A DNA stretch of 64,000 nucleotides from JAXGZG01 sp040771825. Its GTDB lineage: Bacteria; Bacillota; Sulfobacillia; Fermentithermobacillales; Fermentithermobacillaceae. Made by a program: the position numbers and the translations under genes. Under the pieces are notes generated by a model, which saw only the letters and a list, made by a program, of their open reading frames with translations, was not told the DNA's origin and searched no databases. Where the stretch lies: contig JAXGZG010000002.1 in assembly GCA_040771825.1 (NCBI GenBank), positions 372,001 through 436,000 on the forward strand, written 5' to 3'. The first letter of the stretch is position 1. The number at the start of each line of letters is the position of its first letter. Positions 8,037 to 17,469 of this stretch are shown here, piece after piece.

Positions 8037-9254
8037 TTACAGGCTGTCTGCCGAATAGACAGCGTTGCCCCCTGATGTTTTGGCGAGGTACATGGCCTTG
8101 TCTGCCATGCGTATTAGGTCTCTCCCTAGAGCCGTGTGTTCCGGGAAGGAAGCCACACCTACGCTGATCCCGAAACTCACCATTTGGCCTTCGTAAAACG
8201 TCTCGGCTTTATGGAGGGCTTCCAAAATGCGTTGCCCGATGATTTCGGCACCCTTGAGGTCTATCTTCTTAAGGAGTATTAGGAATTCGTCGCCGCCGTA
8301 TCTTACGATCTTGTCCTCGGAACGGACTACTGACCTAAGCACCGAAGCCAGGTGGACCAAGGCAGCGTCTCCGGCATCGTGTCCCATGGAATCATTGACT
8401 TCCTTGAGTCCGTCGATGTCAACGAATATTACCGAGCATGGCATTTGCTTTGCCACTAGCCTGGGGAAATCGAGGTTGAGCCAATCGTCGAGATACCGAA
8501 GGTTGCCTAGGCCCGTAAGAGGGTCTGTTCGCGCTTCTAGGGATTTAGTTCTAAGTTCCTGTTCTGATTTCAGCTGTCCCCACAGAGCGAGAATTCCTGC
8601 AAATACGAAGACTATGCCTATGTTGCCAAGATGCAGCGACAAGAGGGTTGTGGTTATATTTACCAGATACCAAGCGGCCAAGGAATGTTTCCTATCCAGA
8701 TAGGCGACCCTAACATAATAACGTTCTAGACGTTCGCCGTTATCGATGGCGCAAGCCGCCGCCACAAACAGGGCGTTTACCAAATCGTAGGAGACGATCA
8801 TGAGCAAAACGCAAAGTACTTGCCCTTTTGGCTCCTGGTGCCATGGGACTCCGCAAGTGAGGCTAATCACCAAGCTTGCCAGGCGAAGACTGATCCCCGA
8901 TTGGGCTGCGTTGAATAGAGAGTTTAGAACCGCCCTTCTCTGGGTAACAAACTGGGTCAGAACGGGTATTGCGACACTAGCCATAGCCAAAGGGAGGCCG
9001 TGGCACCAGAGAGCTGCAAAAGCCGCTGTCTCGCCTAACGATAGAATGCTGCCGCTTGGGAACTTGATGTACAGGTGTTCTCCTATGATGCCCATAGAGA
9101 CATAGAGAATCGTGGTCCAAAGGCCAGGCAAAGGTCCTAGGAATAGGTTACGGGACACCATAGCGATGCCGACTACAGAGACAACGGCCATGTACGTCGC
9201 TAGGGCGGGAATGTTATGACCTTTGCCAGAAGCCTCGATCCATCGGTTCACCAT
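8037..9254 (-). CDS. membrane-anchored diguanylate cyclase (GGDEF)
   Basis: A 405-residue protein that makes the second messenger cyclic di-GMP from two GTP. The N-terminal 230 residues are strongly hydrophobic and form a membrane sensor of about seven helices whose ligand I cannot name. The C-terminal GGDEF domain begins at RTDPLTGLGNLRYLDD and carries the intact catalytic motif RYGGDEFLI. The product-inhibition site RSED lies exactly five residues before GGDEF, so feedback control is expected. There is no EAL domain. ATG 9254 is preceded by AAAGGAG at 6 nt; the open frame extends to 9299 without an SD. No other c-di-GMP gene is in the window. Confidence 0.93.
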   Translation of the reverse strand: MVNRWIEASGKGHNIPALATYMAVVSVVGIAMVSRNLFLGPLPGLWTTILYVSMGIIGEHLYIKFPSGSILSLGETAAFAALWCHGLPLAMASVAIPVLTQFVTQRRAVLNSLFNAAQSGISLRLASLVISLTCGVPWHQEPKGQVLCVLLMIVSYDLVNALFVAAACAIDNGERLERYYVRVAYLDRKHSLAAWYLVNITTTLLSLHLGNIGIVFVFAGILALWGQLKSEQELRTKSLEARTDPLTGLGNLRYLDDWLNLDFPRLVAKQMPCSVIFVDIDGLKEVNDSMGHDAGDAALVHLASVLRSVVRSEDKIVRYGGDEFLILLKKIDLKGAEIIGQRILEALHKAETFYEGQMVSFGISVGVASFPEHTALGRDLIRMADKAMYLAKTSGGNAVYSADSL

Positions 9255-9419
9255 GCGCACTCCTTTTGGGGTACGTAGCCGGAAACACCCACACTGCATA
9301 CAGGTTCTATCGGAGAGTCAGCCGCCCGTGGTTAGGATGAGTTTTCGCCAAATTTCGTGCTTGAAAAGCCACGCTTTGGAGGGCTCTGAGTAGTACTTAA
9401 GCAGCCCTTTAGCCATCTG

Positions 9420-9449
9420 TTGGACGCCGGGGCGTCTTTACGTTATCCT
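9420..9449 (+). promoter_or_regulatory. candidate promoter with internal palindrome before the ECF gene
   Basis: TTGGAC (9420-9425) and TATCCT (9444-9449) are 18 bases apart. The perfect palindrome GACGCCGGGGCGTC covers 9423-9436, overlapping the -35 box and spacer, which could be a repressor site. Bases 9255-9419 show nothing else I can assign. Confidence 0.35.
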
Positions 9450-9510
9450 GTTTGGTGCAGCGCGTTGGCATTGATATTGTAGATCGAATCGTACAGGAGG
9501 AAAAGGCAAG

Positions 9511-10092
9511 ATGGACTTTAATTCCAATAGGCCTGTTGGGTTTGGGATGGGTCTCAAGAACTTAGTTCTAGGCGGCATGCTGACTGCTTTGGGTGTGTTG
9601 CTGCCCATCATGTTCCATGCAGCGGGACTGGGAAAAGCCTTTTTGCCTATGCACATCCCGGTTTTCTTGGCGGGCTTCTTCTGCGGGCCAAGTGTTGCCG
9701 CTTTGGTCGGCGCCATTACGCCCATTCTGAGTTCAGTCTTCACCGGCATGCCTCCCTTGACGCCGCCTGTGGCCCAGGGCATGGTGGCTGAACTGAGCGT
9801 CTACGGGTTCATCACAGGCACGCTGTTTTGGAAGGCGCGATTAGGCGTGTACGTCACATTGTTTTCGTCCATGTTAGGCGGAAGGATTGTCTACGGGATT
9901 CTGGCGTATCTCTTGCTCCCTCTGTTTGGGATCCCCAAGGTCCCCCTGTGGGCGCCATTAGCTACAGCCGTGGCTCAGTCCCTGCCCGGGTTGATTGTGC
10001 AAATAGTAGTGATCCCGGGTGTGGTGTCTTTGGTAACGAGAAACGCCAAGATGCTATTTGCCATTAGAAGACCTAAGGAGGAGTCTCTCTAG
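9511..10092 (+). CDS. ECF transporter S component (substrate-binding membrane subunit)
   Basis: A 193-residue integral membrane protein with about six hydrophobic segments. It resembles substrate-capture (S) subunits of energy-coupling factor vitamin transporters, with the conserved early stretch HIPVFLAGFFCGPSVAALVGAITP. S components bind a vitamin or trace compound outside and use a shared EcfA-EcfA'-EcfT energy module, which is not in this window. The substrate cannot be read from the sequence. ATG 9511 follows AGGAGG at 11 nt. It appears monocistronic with a candidate promoter at 9420-9449. Confidence 0.82.
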   Translation: MDFNSNRPVGFGMGLKNLVLGGMLTALGVLLPIMFHAAGLGKAFLPMHIPVFLAGFFCGPSVAALVGAITPILSSVFTGMPPLTPPVAQGMVAELSVYGFITGTLFWKARLGVYVTLFSSMLGGRIVYGILAYLLLPLFGIPKVPLWAPLATAVAQSLPGLIVQIVVIPGVVSLVTRNAKMLFAIRRPKEESL

Positions 10093-10218
10093 CAGCCAGA
10101 ATAGTTTTCACCCTCCAGGTCGAAAGCCCCGGGAGATTCGGAACCCTCCTGGTGGGTAGCGCGTCTTATTATATGTAGTGTACAAGTTCCCCCAACGTAA
10201 CATTTCAGGAGGGGTCAA

Positions 10219-11616
10219 ATGATGCGTAGGAGAAGAACAGAAGTCTTCGTGCCGGCCTTGCTCCTGCTTGCAGTACTAACGCTGGCACAGGTTGCCTTGC
10301 CGGCGGCTGCGGCACCCGGCGATGTCCAGTCAACTCGGTTGAGGGTCTACTTTCCCCTGTACCTTCTGAGTGGCGTCTACGTGTTCCCCGTGGACTACGT
10401 CATCCCCGACATCGGGTCCGAAGACCCAGCTCTACTGGCACGGGCGGCATTGAACGAGCTGATCGCCGGACCGCCCCAAAAGCCTTTCAGGATGATGCCA
10501 GTCATCCCCAAGGAGACAGAAGTTCTCGGCGTTATGGTGGAGGGCCGCGTGGCAACGGTCAACTTCAGCAGCGAGATCCAGAACCTTAATGTAGGTTCCC
10601 CGGGCGAGGCTGCGGTTCTTACAGCCATAGTCAACACAGTGTGCCAATATCCGATTTCGTCGGTGAGACTCTTGGTAGACGGCAATGAGTTGGAGAGTCT
10701 CGCCGGCCACATCGATATAACAGGGATTCTTGAGCCCGGCTTTCGGGCAGCGCTTCGCCCCATGGAAGATGTGTGGCAGCATTGGGCAGGTGGATCCACG
10801 ATACTGCTCCAGGCCATGGATATCGTGGCGGGATTTGACGACGATACCTTCCGGCCCAATCAAGAGGTGACCAGGAGCGAGTTTGTCAAACTTCTGGTAG
10901 AAGCGTGTGAGTTGCCAGGCACCAGCGACACTTCCATGCCCTTTGACGACGTTCAGAAACATTGGGCCAGATGGTACGTTCAGAGGGCAATCGCGGGGGG
11001 CCTCATATCCCCCGAGGACTACGGCACATCCTTCAAGCCCGATGAGGTTATTTCTCGAGAGGAAATGGCCCAGATCCTAGTCAAGGCGTCTGACGCTTAC
11101 CGGGAAGCCCACCCAGAGATACGTTTTGCCGAGCCGCTTGAAGACCGCGATTTCACCGACGCTGACCAAATCCAGGCTAGGTACCAAGAGGCTGCAGTCG
11201 AGTCCGCCAGGCGAGGCCTAATCAAAGGCTATCCCGACGGCTCTTTTGGTCCCAAGAACGGGCTGACTAGGGGAGAGGCAGTGACGGTGATAGCCAGGAT
11301 GATGGAGGTATCGGGAGACAGGGTCATCCTGAGCACCCCAAGGCCCGGTTACCGTAGAGGCGGTGACGATGCATTCGTGATAGGCGCGGCCACGGCTTTT
11401 GAGGCCAACGTCAACTTCCGGCTCACAGCCGGAGATGGTTCCGAGGTTATGTACAGCTACGCCACAGCTACTTCAGGAATGGGATGGGGCATGTTTGGAA
11501 TCTGTGTCAAGGCAGAGGTTCTGGACGACCTAGATGCCCAAGGCCTTGAGGTTTTTCTGGTGAGCGCGAAAGATGGCACTGAGTACTCAAAGGTGACGGT
11601 GCCATTAGGGGAGTAG
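10219..11616 (+). CDS. exported GerMN - triple SLH - Gmad2 surface protein
   Basis: A 465-residue exported protein. Residues 1-31 form a signal peptide (basic start, hydrophobic core, AAAA before the likely cleavage). Residues about 40-170 are a GerMN domain, found in sporulation and germination protein GerM. Three S-layer homology segments follow: DVWQHWAGG to VTRSEFVKLL (about 180-230), FDDVQKHWARWYV to ISREEMAQIL (about 240-290) and FTDADQIQ to LTRGEAVTVI (about 310-355). The C-terminal 85 residues look like Gmad2, the immunoglobulin-like domain of spore germination proteins. SLH segments anchor proteins to cell-wall polymers, so this is likely a wall-attached protein of the sporulating cell or spore. 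The SD AGGAGG lies just before ATG 10219. Confidence 0.85.
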   Translation: MMRRRRTEVFVPALLLLAVLTLAQVALPAAAAPGDVQSTRLRVYFPLYLLSGVYVFPVDYVIPDIGSEDPALLARAALNELIAGPPQKPFRMMPVIPKETEVLGVMVEGRVATVNFSSEIQNLNVGSPGEAAVLTAIVNTVCQYPISSVRLLVDGNELESLAGHIDITGILEPGFRAALRPMEDVWQHWAGGSTILLQAMDIVAGFDDDTFRPNQEVTRSEFVKLLVEACELPGTSDTSMPFDDVQKHWARWYVQRAIAGGLISPEDYGTSFKPDEVISREEMAQILVKASDAYREAHPEIRFAEPLEDRDFTDADQIQARYQEAAVESARRGLIKGYPDGSFGPKNGLTRGEAVTVIARMMEVSGDRVILSTPRPGYRRGGDDAFVIGAATAFEANVNFRLTAGDGSEVMYSYATATSGMGWGMFGICVKAEVLDDLDAQGLEVFLVSAKDGTEYSKVTVPLGE

Positions 11617-11689
11617 GACGGAACAAACTGGAGCGAGCACCTGCCGGCGTTGTTAACTTGAACGGCTGGCGTAAGGCTCGCAGGGCATG

Positions 11690-11736
11690 AAACCAAAAAA
11701 TGAACAAGGCAGCTCCTTGTTCGCTGGGGAGCTGCC
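11690..11736 (-). terminator. intrinsic terminator of rsgA
   Basis: On the minus strand the stem GGCAGCTCC/GGAGCTGCC (11736-11708) is followed by TTGTTCATTTTTT, directly after the rsgA stop at 11743. The same stem could also stop transcription arriving from the GerMN gene. Confidence 0.8.
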
Positions 11737-11742
11737 TCTCTT

Positions 11743-12855
11743 CTACCTCGTTCTAGGGCCAGACGCCTCGCTCATGATCCTGAGATAACGCCTATACCGA
11801 GCCTCATCTAGCTGCCCTCGGGCGATCGCCAGTTTCACGGCGCATCCGGGTTCGTGGGTGTGCGTACAGTTTCTGAACCTGCATGAAGCCGCCAGTTCGT
11901 GGATGTCCTGGTACTCCTCTAGAACCGTATCCTCGTCAAGCTGCCAAAATCCTATGGCTCGCAGTCCCGGAAGATCGGCCACATAGCCGTTGCCGATGTC
12001 CACAAGAGACGACCATGTCGTGGAGTGTCTGCCCTTGTTGGTCTTAGCGCCTATAGAGAGCGTCTTGGACTCTAGCCCTGGCACAATGCATTTGAGGAGC
12101 GAGGTTTTCCCGGCACCTGATGGTCCAACCATGACCGACGTATGCTTCTCTAGCCGCAGGTGGAGAGCCTCGACGCCTAGCCCCAGTTGAGCGCTGGCCA
12201 TGATCCAAGGCACTCCCAGAGCCTCAAGGCTGGCCAAAACCCGTTTAAGGTTATCTTGGTCCTGGTCAGTGCAGCCCGGGCGTTTTTGATAAGCCCAAGA
12301 TTCAGTACGACCCGTCCCATTCTGGGGCTCTTGGAGAAACCCCGGCCCAACCTGGTCAATCTTATTGATGCAAACCAGAGGCTCTATCCCGGCTTGCCGC
12401 GCTAGGAGAAGGTAGCGCTCGATCGTACCCATCTTCAAGGGCGGACTTACCGCCGACACAACGATAACCACAAGGTCCACGTTGGCCGCAAGAACCTGCG
12501 GCAGAGGGGCCCCTGAGGGTATAGTAGACCTGCGAGTCAGAGACGAAGTTCTGGGAAGGACTCTGTCAATGACGGCCGTTCCCGCCACATTGGCTCCTGC
12601 CACAATGCTCGGCTCAACATCCATTCTGGATACGGCGACATGATCCCCCACGATGATGAGGTTAGCCTCTTTTTCCATGGCCGCTCTCAGCTTGCCCTTG
12701 GGGCGGCAGTGCCACATCCTCTCACCGACTTTCACCAGATAGTTGCCCGGGCCAGATCTGATGATGCGCCCTATAGGTGCAGCAGGCCTCTGGATGTCAG
12801 CAGACTCTCGGGCATCGCAAATCGTTAGCTCTTGAATATCGTCCATTGGTCGCAC
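11743..12855 (-). CDS. rsgA: ribosome small-subunit biogenesis GTPase RsgA
   Basis: A 370-residue circularly permuted GTPase that checks late maturation of the 30S subunit. Order of motifs is G4-G5-G1-G3, as the family requires: NKID (about residue 161), MVGPSGAGKTSLLKC (about 245) and DLPGLRAIGF. An N-terminal OB-fold (GRIIRSGPGNYLVKV) precedes, and a C-terminal zinc site follows in CRFRNCTHTHEPGC. G3 reads DLPG instead of the usual DTPG. The start is GTG 12855, 8 nt after AAGGAGG; an ATG lies three codons inside. It is transcribed divergently from spoIIE. Bases 12856-13115 between them hold no gene I can support. Confidence 0.95.
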   Translation of the reverse strand: MRPMDDIQELTICDARESADIQRPAAPIGRIIRSGPGNYLVKVGERMWHCRPKGKLRAAMEKEANLIIVGDHVAVSRMDVEPSIVAGANVAGTAVIDRVLPRTSSLTRRSTIPSGAPLPQVLAANVDLVVIVVSAVSPPLKMGTIERYLLLARQAGIEPLVCINKIDQVGPGFLQEPQNGTGRTESWAYQKRPGCTDQDQDNLKRVLASLEALGVPWIMASAQLGLGVEALHLRLEKHTSVMVGPSGAGKTSLLKCIVPGLESKTLSIGAKTNKGRHSTTWSSLVDIGNGYVADLPGLRAIGFWQLDEDTVLEEYQDIHELAASCRFRNCTHTHEPGCAVKLAIARGQLDEARYRRYLRIMSEASGPRTR

Positions 12856-13115
12856 TGCTCGTGCCTCCTTAATGTACGGTTTGGAGGCCCCGTCTGCGTC
12901 CCAATCAGGACAATTGCCAAGAGGAGCAGAGGTCTTGCTCCTAGTGTGCCGCCTGTTGGCAGACTGGAGGAACGGGGCCGTGCCACTGATGAATGCCTAC
13001 AAGGCTGTATGCCATAACGACACGCCCCCTTCTGAGGTTTATCGCGCATGTCCCTCGCGCCACCTGATACTACATTGGGACAATTTGGGATGTCAAGCGG
13101 AAACGTGCCGATAAA

Positions 13116-15404
13116 GTGCGTGTCCCTAAGGACAAGCCCCGACAAGCCCCGCAAACCCGAAGGCATAAAATGGAAGCGGGCCGCCCAAGAGTCGCGAGAG
13201 CGCCTGCGCCTGCAGGACACTTTGAGCATCCTCGACTCCAGGCGTCTAGATGGGGGGCATGTGCTTTGAAAATCCTCTCTTCCGTGTCGTCCTTTCTCGA
13301 AAGCAAGAGAACAAACAGTCGATTGAGGCTGGACTGGGACTTCCTCCTGGGCTTCGTGCTTTCATTCTTTCTAGGCAGGACTGTCCTGGTGGGCAGCCTA
13401 ACTCCCTTTGCCCCGGCAATCTACGCAGGAGTCCGCTCGGCAGGCGGAGCATTTTCCACAGTCATGGGAATCGCATCGCTGCTTGGCAGCGCCACCTTGG
13501 GCCGCTGGGACCTTACCGGATACCACGCTATTGGGATCCTGCTGGTGACCCTCCTTATCAAGCCCGTAAAAGGACGAAAGTCCATGGCATTGGTGGATGC
13601 GGCCCTATGCGGGGGGATTGTGGCCGCATCTAGAGCGGCGGTTGTCATGATTGTTGGCCCGACCCTGCTCGCGTACTTGGCGGCGTTTTTGGAGGGGCTG
13701 TGTGCCCTTGTAGTCTGCTTGTTAGCGGCAAATGCCTTTCCAGAGCCCAAACCTCTTGTCCTAACTGAAAAGCGTTCCGATGCCCTCCTGGTGCTGGTGA
13801 TTCTTGCTCTGGGAGGGCTTGGAGATATTACCCTGGCGGGGCTCAGGGTCCAAACCGTGGTAGTCATGGGTTGTACGCTGATTGCGGCGTATATAGGAGG
13901 GCCCGGGGCAGGCGCCATGGCGGGTCTTTCTGGAGGGCTCATGCTGTCCCTTACGGCCGGAGAGGAACCCGTCATCTTCGGTCTTTTGGGAGTGGCGGGG
14001 CTTCTTGCGGGGATAGGCGGGTGGTTTGGCCAGGTTGAGGCCATCCTAGGCTACCTGGCATCGGGGCTACTTGTATCGCTGTACGCCGCTTCAGGAGCCA
14101 TAGTTACAAGACGATTCCTAGAACAAGCCATTGCCTGCCTGTTCATTATTATCGTCAACTCCCGGGTTTCCAAGAGGCTATCCTCCATGTTCCCTATGTT
14201 GTCTTTCAATAGCCATGCCGTAAAACCTGTAAGGCTAGACGTCGACCCCCACAAGCTAAGAACCGCCGCAGTATCCCACGCCCTGGCCGAAGTCGGATCG
14301 CTTTTTGCCCAAGCGGCGGCTTCATCGGCTGTGCGGGATACCCAGTTGTCGGCGGCACAGACAGCAACGCCTACGGTGCCGGGCTCTCAGGAGATAATCA
14401 CCCACGTGGCCGAGAGGGTGTGCCGCGGTTGTGAGCAGCGTTCCCACTGCTGGGAAACGAATTTTGGACCCACTTTTGAGTCTTTCGTGGCCCTTCTACG
14501 AAAGATGGCCATTACAGGGAGGTTGACCTCTGACGACAACCGGAGCGGTCTTGTGGACAAGTGTCAGAGATTCGGTGAGGTAGTGGCCGAACTCAACCAT
14601 TGGGAGGAGATTGGCCGCCTTGAAAGACGTATCCGGACGCTAGATGATGAGACCAAGGAGTGTCTGGCATTTCAGTATCGATGCCTTGGGCACATGCTGG
14701 CGCCTGCTAGACCCTCAGAAGAGGGAGATAGGCGCCCAAAGCCGAAACTCAAACTCACTATCAAGGGAGGAACCGTTGCGGCCGAGGGCGCTGCCAAAGC
14801 AGGGGACATGTGGGCCCAGTATCAACTTCAGTCTGGGAAGACTCTGGTGGTCTTGTCTGACGGCATGGGCAAGGGGGAGGCGGCTTTTCGCCAGAGCAAG
14901 GAGACGCTGGATCTCATGAAATCGCTTCTTGACTGCGGTTTGGATTACGATTCCTGCGTCTCATTCCTCAATTCCGCCCTGTTTCTGGCTTGCCGTCCAG
15001 ACAGTTTCGTGGCCATCGATTGCCTCCTTATTGACCAAGAGACCGAGCGGGCATACTTCCACAAATTCGGAGCGCCCCCTTCGTTCATAAGGAAAGGAGA
15101 CGGCAATGTTTTGGTGGTGAGGGGCACTAGGCCGCCGGCAGGCGCCCTAAACATAGTTCCTTGTCTTGCCACAAGCGAACCGGTTTCCCCGGGCGACTGC
15201 ATCCTCCTGGTATCCGACGGTATCTTCCGATCAAGCCCCGTGCCTGCACGGGCCGAGCACTTGGTGGTGTCGCGTCTACGGCGGCAAAAAGACGGGCCAC
15301 TAGATGCCACTATCAAAAGTCTTTTGGCACAGGGGCAGCGGCCGGGTGGGGGGGACCCGCCTGATGATGTGACTGTGGTGGGGATTCTCGTGGAGAAGGT
15401 CTAG
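13116..15404 (+). CDS. spoIIE: stage II sporulation protein E (PP2C-type phosphatase)
   Basis: A membrane serine phosphatase that dephosphorylates SpoIIAA and so activates sigma-F in the forespore. It has about ten transmembrane helices (residues about 70-335), a cytoplasmic regulatory region with the conserved cysteine motif CRGCEQRSHCW, and a C-terminal PP2C domain with AGDMW, VLSDGMGKGEAA, LVSDGIF and PPDDVTVV carrying the metal-binding aspartates. Compared with Bacillus SpoIIE (827 residues), about 90-100 residues just before the phosphatase domain are missing. The start is uncertain: the frame opens with GTG 13116, but there is no good SD. ATG 13170 or TTG 13266 (after GGGGGG) would give the usual short N-terminus before helix 1. 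Its place near tilS and ftsH matches the Bacillus gene order. Confidence 0.93.
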   Translation: MRVPKDKPRQAPQTRRHKMEAGRPRVARAPAPAGHFEHPRLQASRWGACALKILSSVSSFLESKRTNSRLRLDWDFLLGFVLSFFLGRTVLVGSLTPFAPAIYAGVRSAGGAFSTVMGIASLLGSATLGRWDLTGYHAIGILLVTLLIKPVKGRKSMALVDAALCGGIVAASRAAVVMIVGPTLLAYLAAFLEGLCALVVCLLAANAFPEPKPLVLTEKRSDALLVLVILALGGLGDITLAGLRVQTVVVMGCTLIAAYIGGPGAGAMAGLSGGLMLSLTAGEEPVIFGLLGVAGLLAGIGGWFGQVEAILGYLASGLLVSLYAASGAIVTRRFLEQAIACLFIIIVNSRVSKRLSSMFPMLSFNSHAVKPVRLDVDPHKLRTAAVSHALAEVGSLFAQAAASSAVRDTQLSAAQTATPTVPGSQEIITHVAERVCRGCEQRSHCWETNFGPTFESFVALLRKMAITGRLTSDDNRSGLVDKCQRFGEVVAELNHWEEIGRLERRIRTLDDETKECLAFQYRCLGHMLAPARPSEEGDRRPKPKLKLTIKGGTVAAEGAAKAGDMWAQYQLQSGKTLVVLSDGMGKGEAAFRQSKETLDLMKSLLDCGLDYDSCVSFLNSALFLACRPDSFVAIDCLLIDQETERAYFHKFGAPPSFIRKGDGNVLVVRGTRPPAGALNIVPCLATSEPVSPGDCILLVSDGIFRSSPVPARAEHLVVSRLRRQKDGPLDATIKSLLAQGQRPGGGDPPDDVTVVGILVEKV

Positions 15405-15475
15405 TCATCGGGTGCGTCTTGAAGATATTTCTCCCGTGGGAAGGACAAAAATGGTTTATGCTGGAATACAAGCCA

Positions 15476-15484
15476 TGGTATACT
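15476..15484 (+). promoter_or_regulatory. extended -10 promoter of the export module
   Basis: TGGTATACT has the TGn extension directly before TATACT (15479-15484). The -35 region is poor, as is usual for extended -10 promoters. The first gene starts 51 nt downstream. Confidence 0.45.
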
Positions 15485-15534
15485 GATATTAGCGACAACA
15501 GCGAGAATTGGGAATAGCGGGTGAAGTATCCTAC

Positions 15535-16278
15535 ATGAGAAAACTGGCATATTTGGTAACTACGTTGCTTCTTTTCTTGCTGTGCGTTCACAGTGTCACT
15601 GGTTATAGTAATGCCTCGGTGATGAACCAAGTGGTGCTTACCGTCACCGATCCTTCTAACGGGCTTGTGTCCCTTGTTCCCTTCCAGGACAAGGTTCTTA
15701 TCAGGCAGGGCGAGAAAGCAGAAGGCTTACGCATCACAAACAACCTTCAGTCACCCATTTACTATTCCTTGGAGTATGATCACGACCATTTGTTTCTCGA
15801 ATTACCTGATGAATATACCCTATATCCCGCGGAGGTCACCGTTATTATGCTCAGCGCCGCGGATAACTCCCCCACAGGTGATGGCGAGTTATCAGTAGTT
15901 CTCCAGGCGGATTTTGAAGGGGGCAGTTGCCGAATTCGGACCGATGTGGCTGTTTTCGTGTATGACGGAGACCTGCAGCTACGTCTGGGGGACGGAGGGT
16001 TAGCCACTTCTTGGAACGGCGGTGACGCCCCGAGCGGTACTGTGATCCTGTATCGATACAGGGAGGCTCTCGAAGACCAATGGAGCGACTGGGGCCGGGT
16101 GGACGAAGACAGCCAAGATCCAAGCATTCCTGGGTACTACGAGTACAAGGCTGTCTTTGGAGAAACAGAGTCACAGGTGATTTCCAATTACGTGGAACCG
16201 CCCCTTGGATCCAGTGAAGACGTGGGCCCACACGCAGACTTCGCCGAGATCGACACCGTGAGCCTTACGGAAAACTAA
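15535..16278 (+). CDS. exported protein of the SipW-type export module
   Basis: A 247-residue protein with an N-terminal signal sequence (MRKLAYL, then a Leu-rich core). The region after the core, YSNASVMNQVVLTV, resembles the same place in the second exported protein of this cluster (YNNATVVSSANLTI), suggesting that both are cut by the nearby SipW-type peptidase. The mature part is rich in beta-strand patterns and acidic residues, with a final acidic tail; I recognise no catalytic motif. A structural or surface role is likely (inference). The frame opens earlier, at a TTG at 15508, but the signal peptide sets the start at ATG 15535. It is the first gene of a run including DUF5305, the two-component pair and the signal peptidase. 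Confidence 0.7.
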   Translation: MRKLAYLVTTLLLFLLCVHSVTGYSNASVMNQVVLTVTDPSNGLVSLVPFQDKVLIRQGEKAEGLRITNNLQSPIYYSLEYDHDHLFLELPDEYTLYPAEVTVIMLSAADNSPTGDGELSVVLQADFEGGSCRIRTDVAVFVYDGDLQLRLGDGGLATSWNGGDAPSGTVILYRYREALEDQWSDWGRVDEDSQDPSIPGYYEYKAVFGETESQVISNYVEPPLGSSEDVGPHADFAEIDTVSLTEN

Positions 16279-16344
16279 GAACCGAGAAGCCGGAGACCTG
16301 GAACATGAGGTCAAGAGGCCGGCATCTGTGAGGGAGAATACAGA

Positions 16345-17442
16345 TTGAGCAACAGCAGGTCTCGTGGCCGTTTGATGGCCTCTCTTTCGCACATCTCTGT
16401 TCTATCTCTTCTTGTTCTTCTGATCGCCTATTTGCTAGTTGCGACCATCAAAGCTGTGCGGGCCACCCCGGTTCTGGCGGAAGAAATCCCCAAGGTGACT
16501 AGGCTAGAGCGGATTCTCTATGATTACCGAGTCTACCCAACACCTTCGACTCTGTTCCCTGCCGGTACGGATCCGCTGCCCCCGGGGCAAAAGAGTTACT
16601 TTGCCAATGTTACGCAGAGAATCGAATTTGAAGTCGCGGGAGAGGTCGAAGTTGTTCCCGCAGCTGAACCAGAAGCAGATCTCAATATCAGCCTTTTCCT
16701 TCGGTCGCCCGAGCAATGGGAAGTAAGATTGGATTACGCTCCCGAGATTGCTGTGGACAGGCCAAGCGAGGGGAGATTGGCGTTCAAATCCAGTTTCGTC
16801 TTGCCTTTGGCCTTAGCCGTCCAGGTGGGCGAAGCAATAGTGGAGGAACTGGGGATAAGGCCTCGCGATGCGTACAACCTGGTCATTATGAGCAGTATCA
16901 ATTGCCCTCTTCTAGGTGCCGACGATTCTTCGGGCACTAACCCCCTAGTCGGTGAATATGTTTTTGCCCTAAGAGGCCGCACTATCGAGCCCGCGGGGAG
17001 GCTTCTTCATGAAAGAGAGGAAATGTCCAAAGAAACCGTTATTCAGATAAATCATCTGAGGCTTTGGGGTTATTCCTTAGATGTATCCCGGGCTAGGGTC
17101 CTTTTTCCCTCTCTCTTGTTCGTTTCCATGCTAGGTTTTGGTATCTGCTTTTCTATTTGGCGTAAATCGCGTCCCAAGATCGTAGACAAGGGCGCTATGG
17201 GGCTTGAACGAATAAAGCGTCGTTACGGTGGGCGAATTATCAAGGTTGGCGAACTGAAAGATATTCCCGAAGGCAGCCTCAAAATTGAGGTGGGCAATTT
17301 CAAGGAGCTTGTGAAGATAGCCGATGAGAGGGAAAGACCCATATTGCAGGTTAATTCGCAAACCCGCCGCCATGTCAGCATGGCAGAATTCTGCGTGGTT
17401 GATGAAGGCACCCTCTTTTTCTGCAGGACCGAAACTGCTTAG
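16345..17442 (+). CDS. DUF5305 membrane protein
   Basis: A 365-residue membrane protein. One helix at residues about 15-35, an extracytoplasmic domain with the family pattern YDYRVYPTPSTLFPAG, a second helix at about 255-275, then a cytoplasmic domain ending in LKIEVGNFKELVKIADERERPIL. This architecture matches DUF5305, which in archaea and some Bacillota sits next to SipW-like signal peptidases and exported filament or matrix-type proteins. Its function is unknown; it may help to export or anchor the neighbouring proteins. The start is TTG 16345, preceded by AGGGAG at 9 nt. It lies 66 nt after the first exported protein and 27 nt before the kinase. Confidence 0.78.
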   Translation: MSNSRSRGRLMASLSHISVLSLLVLLIAYLLVATIKAVRATPVLAEEIPKVTRLERILYDYRVYPTPSTLFPAGTDPLPPGQKSYFANVTQRIEFEVAGEVEVVPAAEPEADLNISLFLRSPEQWEVRLDYAPEIAVDRPSEGRLAFKSSFVLPLALAVQVGEAIVEELGIRPRDAYNLVIMSSINCPLLGADDSSGTNPLVGEYVFALRGRTIEPAGRLLHEREEMSKETVIQINHLRLWGYSLDVSRARVLFPSLLFVSMLGFGICFSIWRKSRPKIVDKGAMGLERIKRRYGGRIIKVGELKDIPEGSLKIEVGNFKELVKIADERERPILQVNSQTRRHVSMAEFCVVDEGTLFFCRTETA

Positions 17443-17469
17443 AAATCGAATAAGCTGGAGGCTTGCTAT

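Noticed and set aside
9511..10092. BioY biotin transporter
   Set aside because: The general S-component pattern fits, but no biotin-specific signature can be seen.
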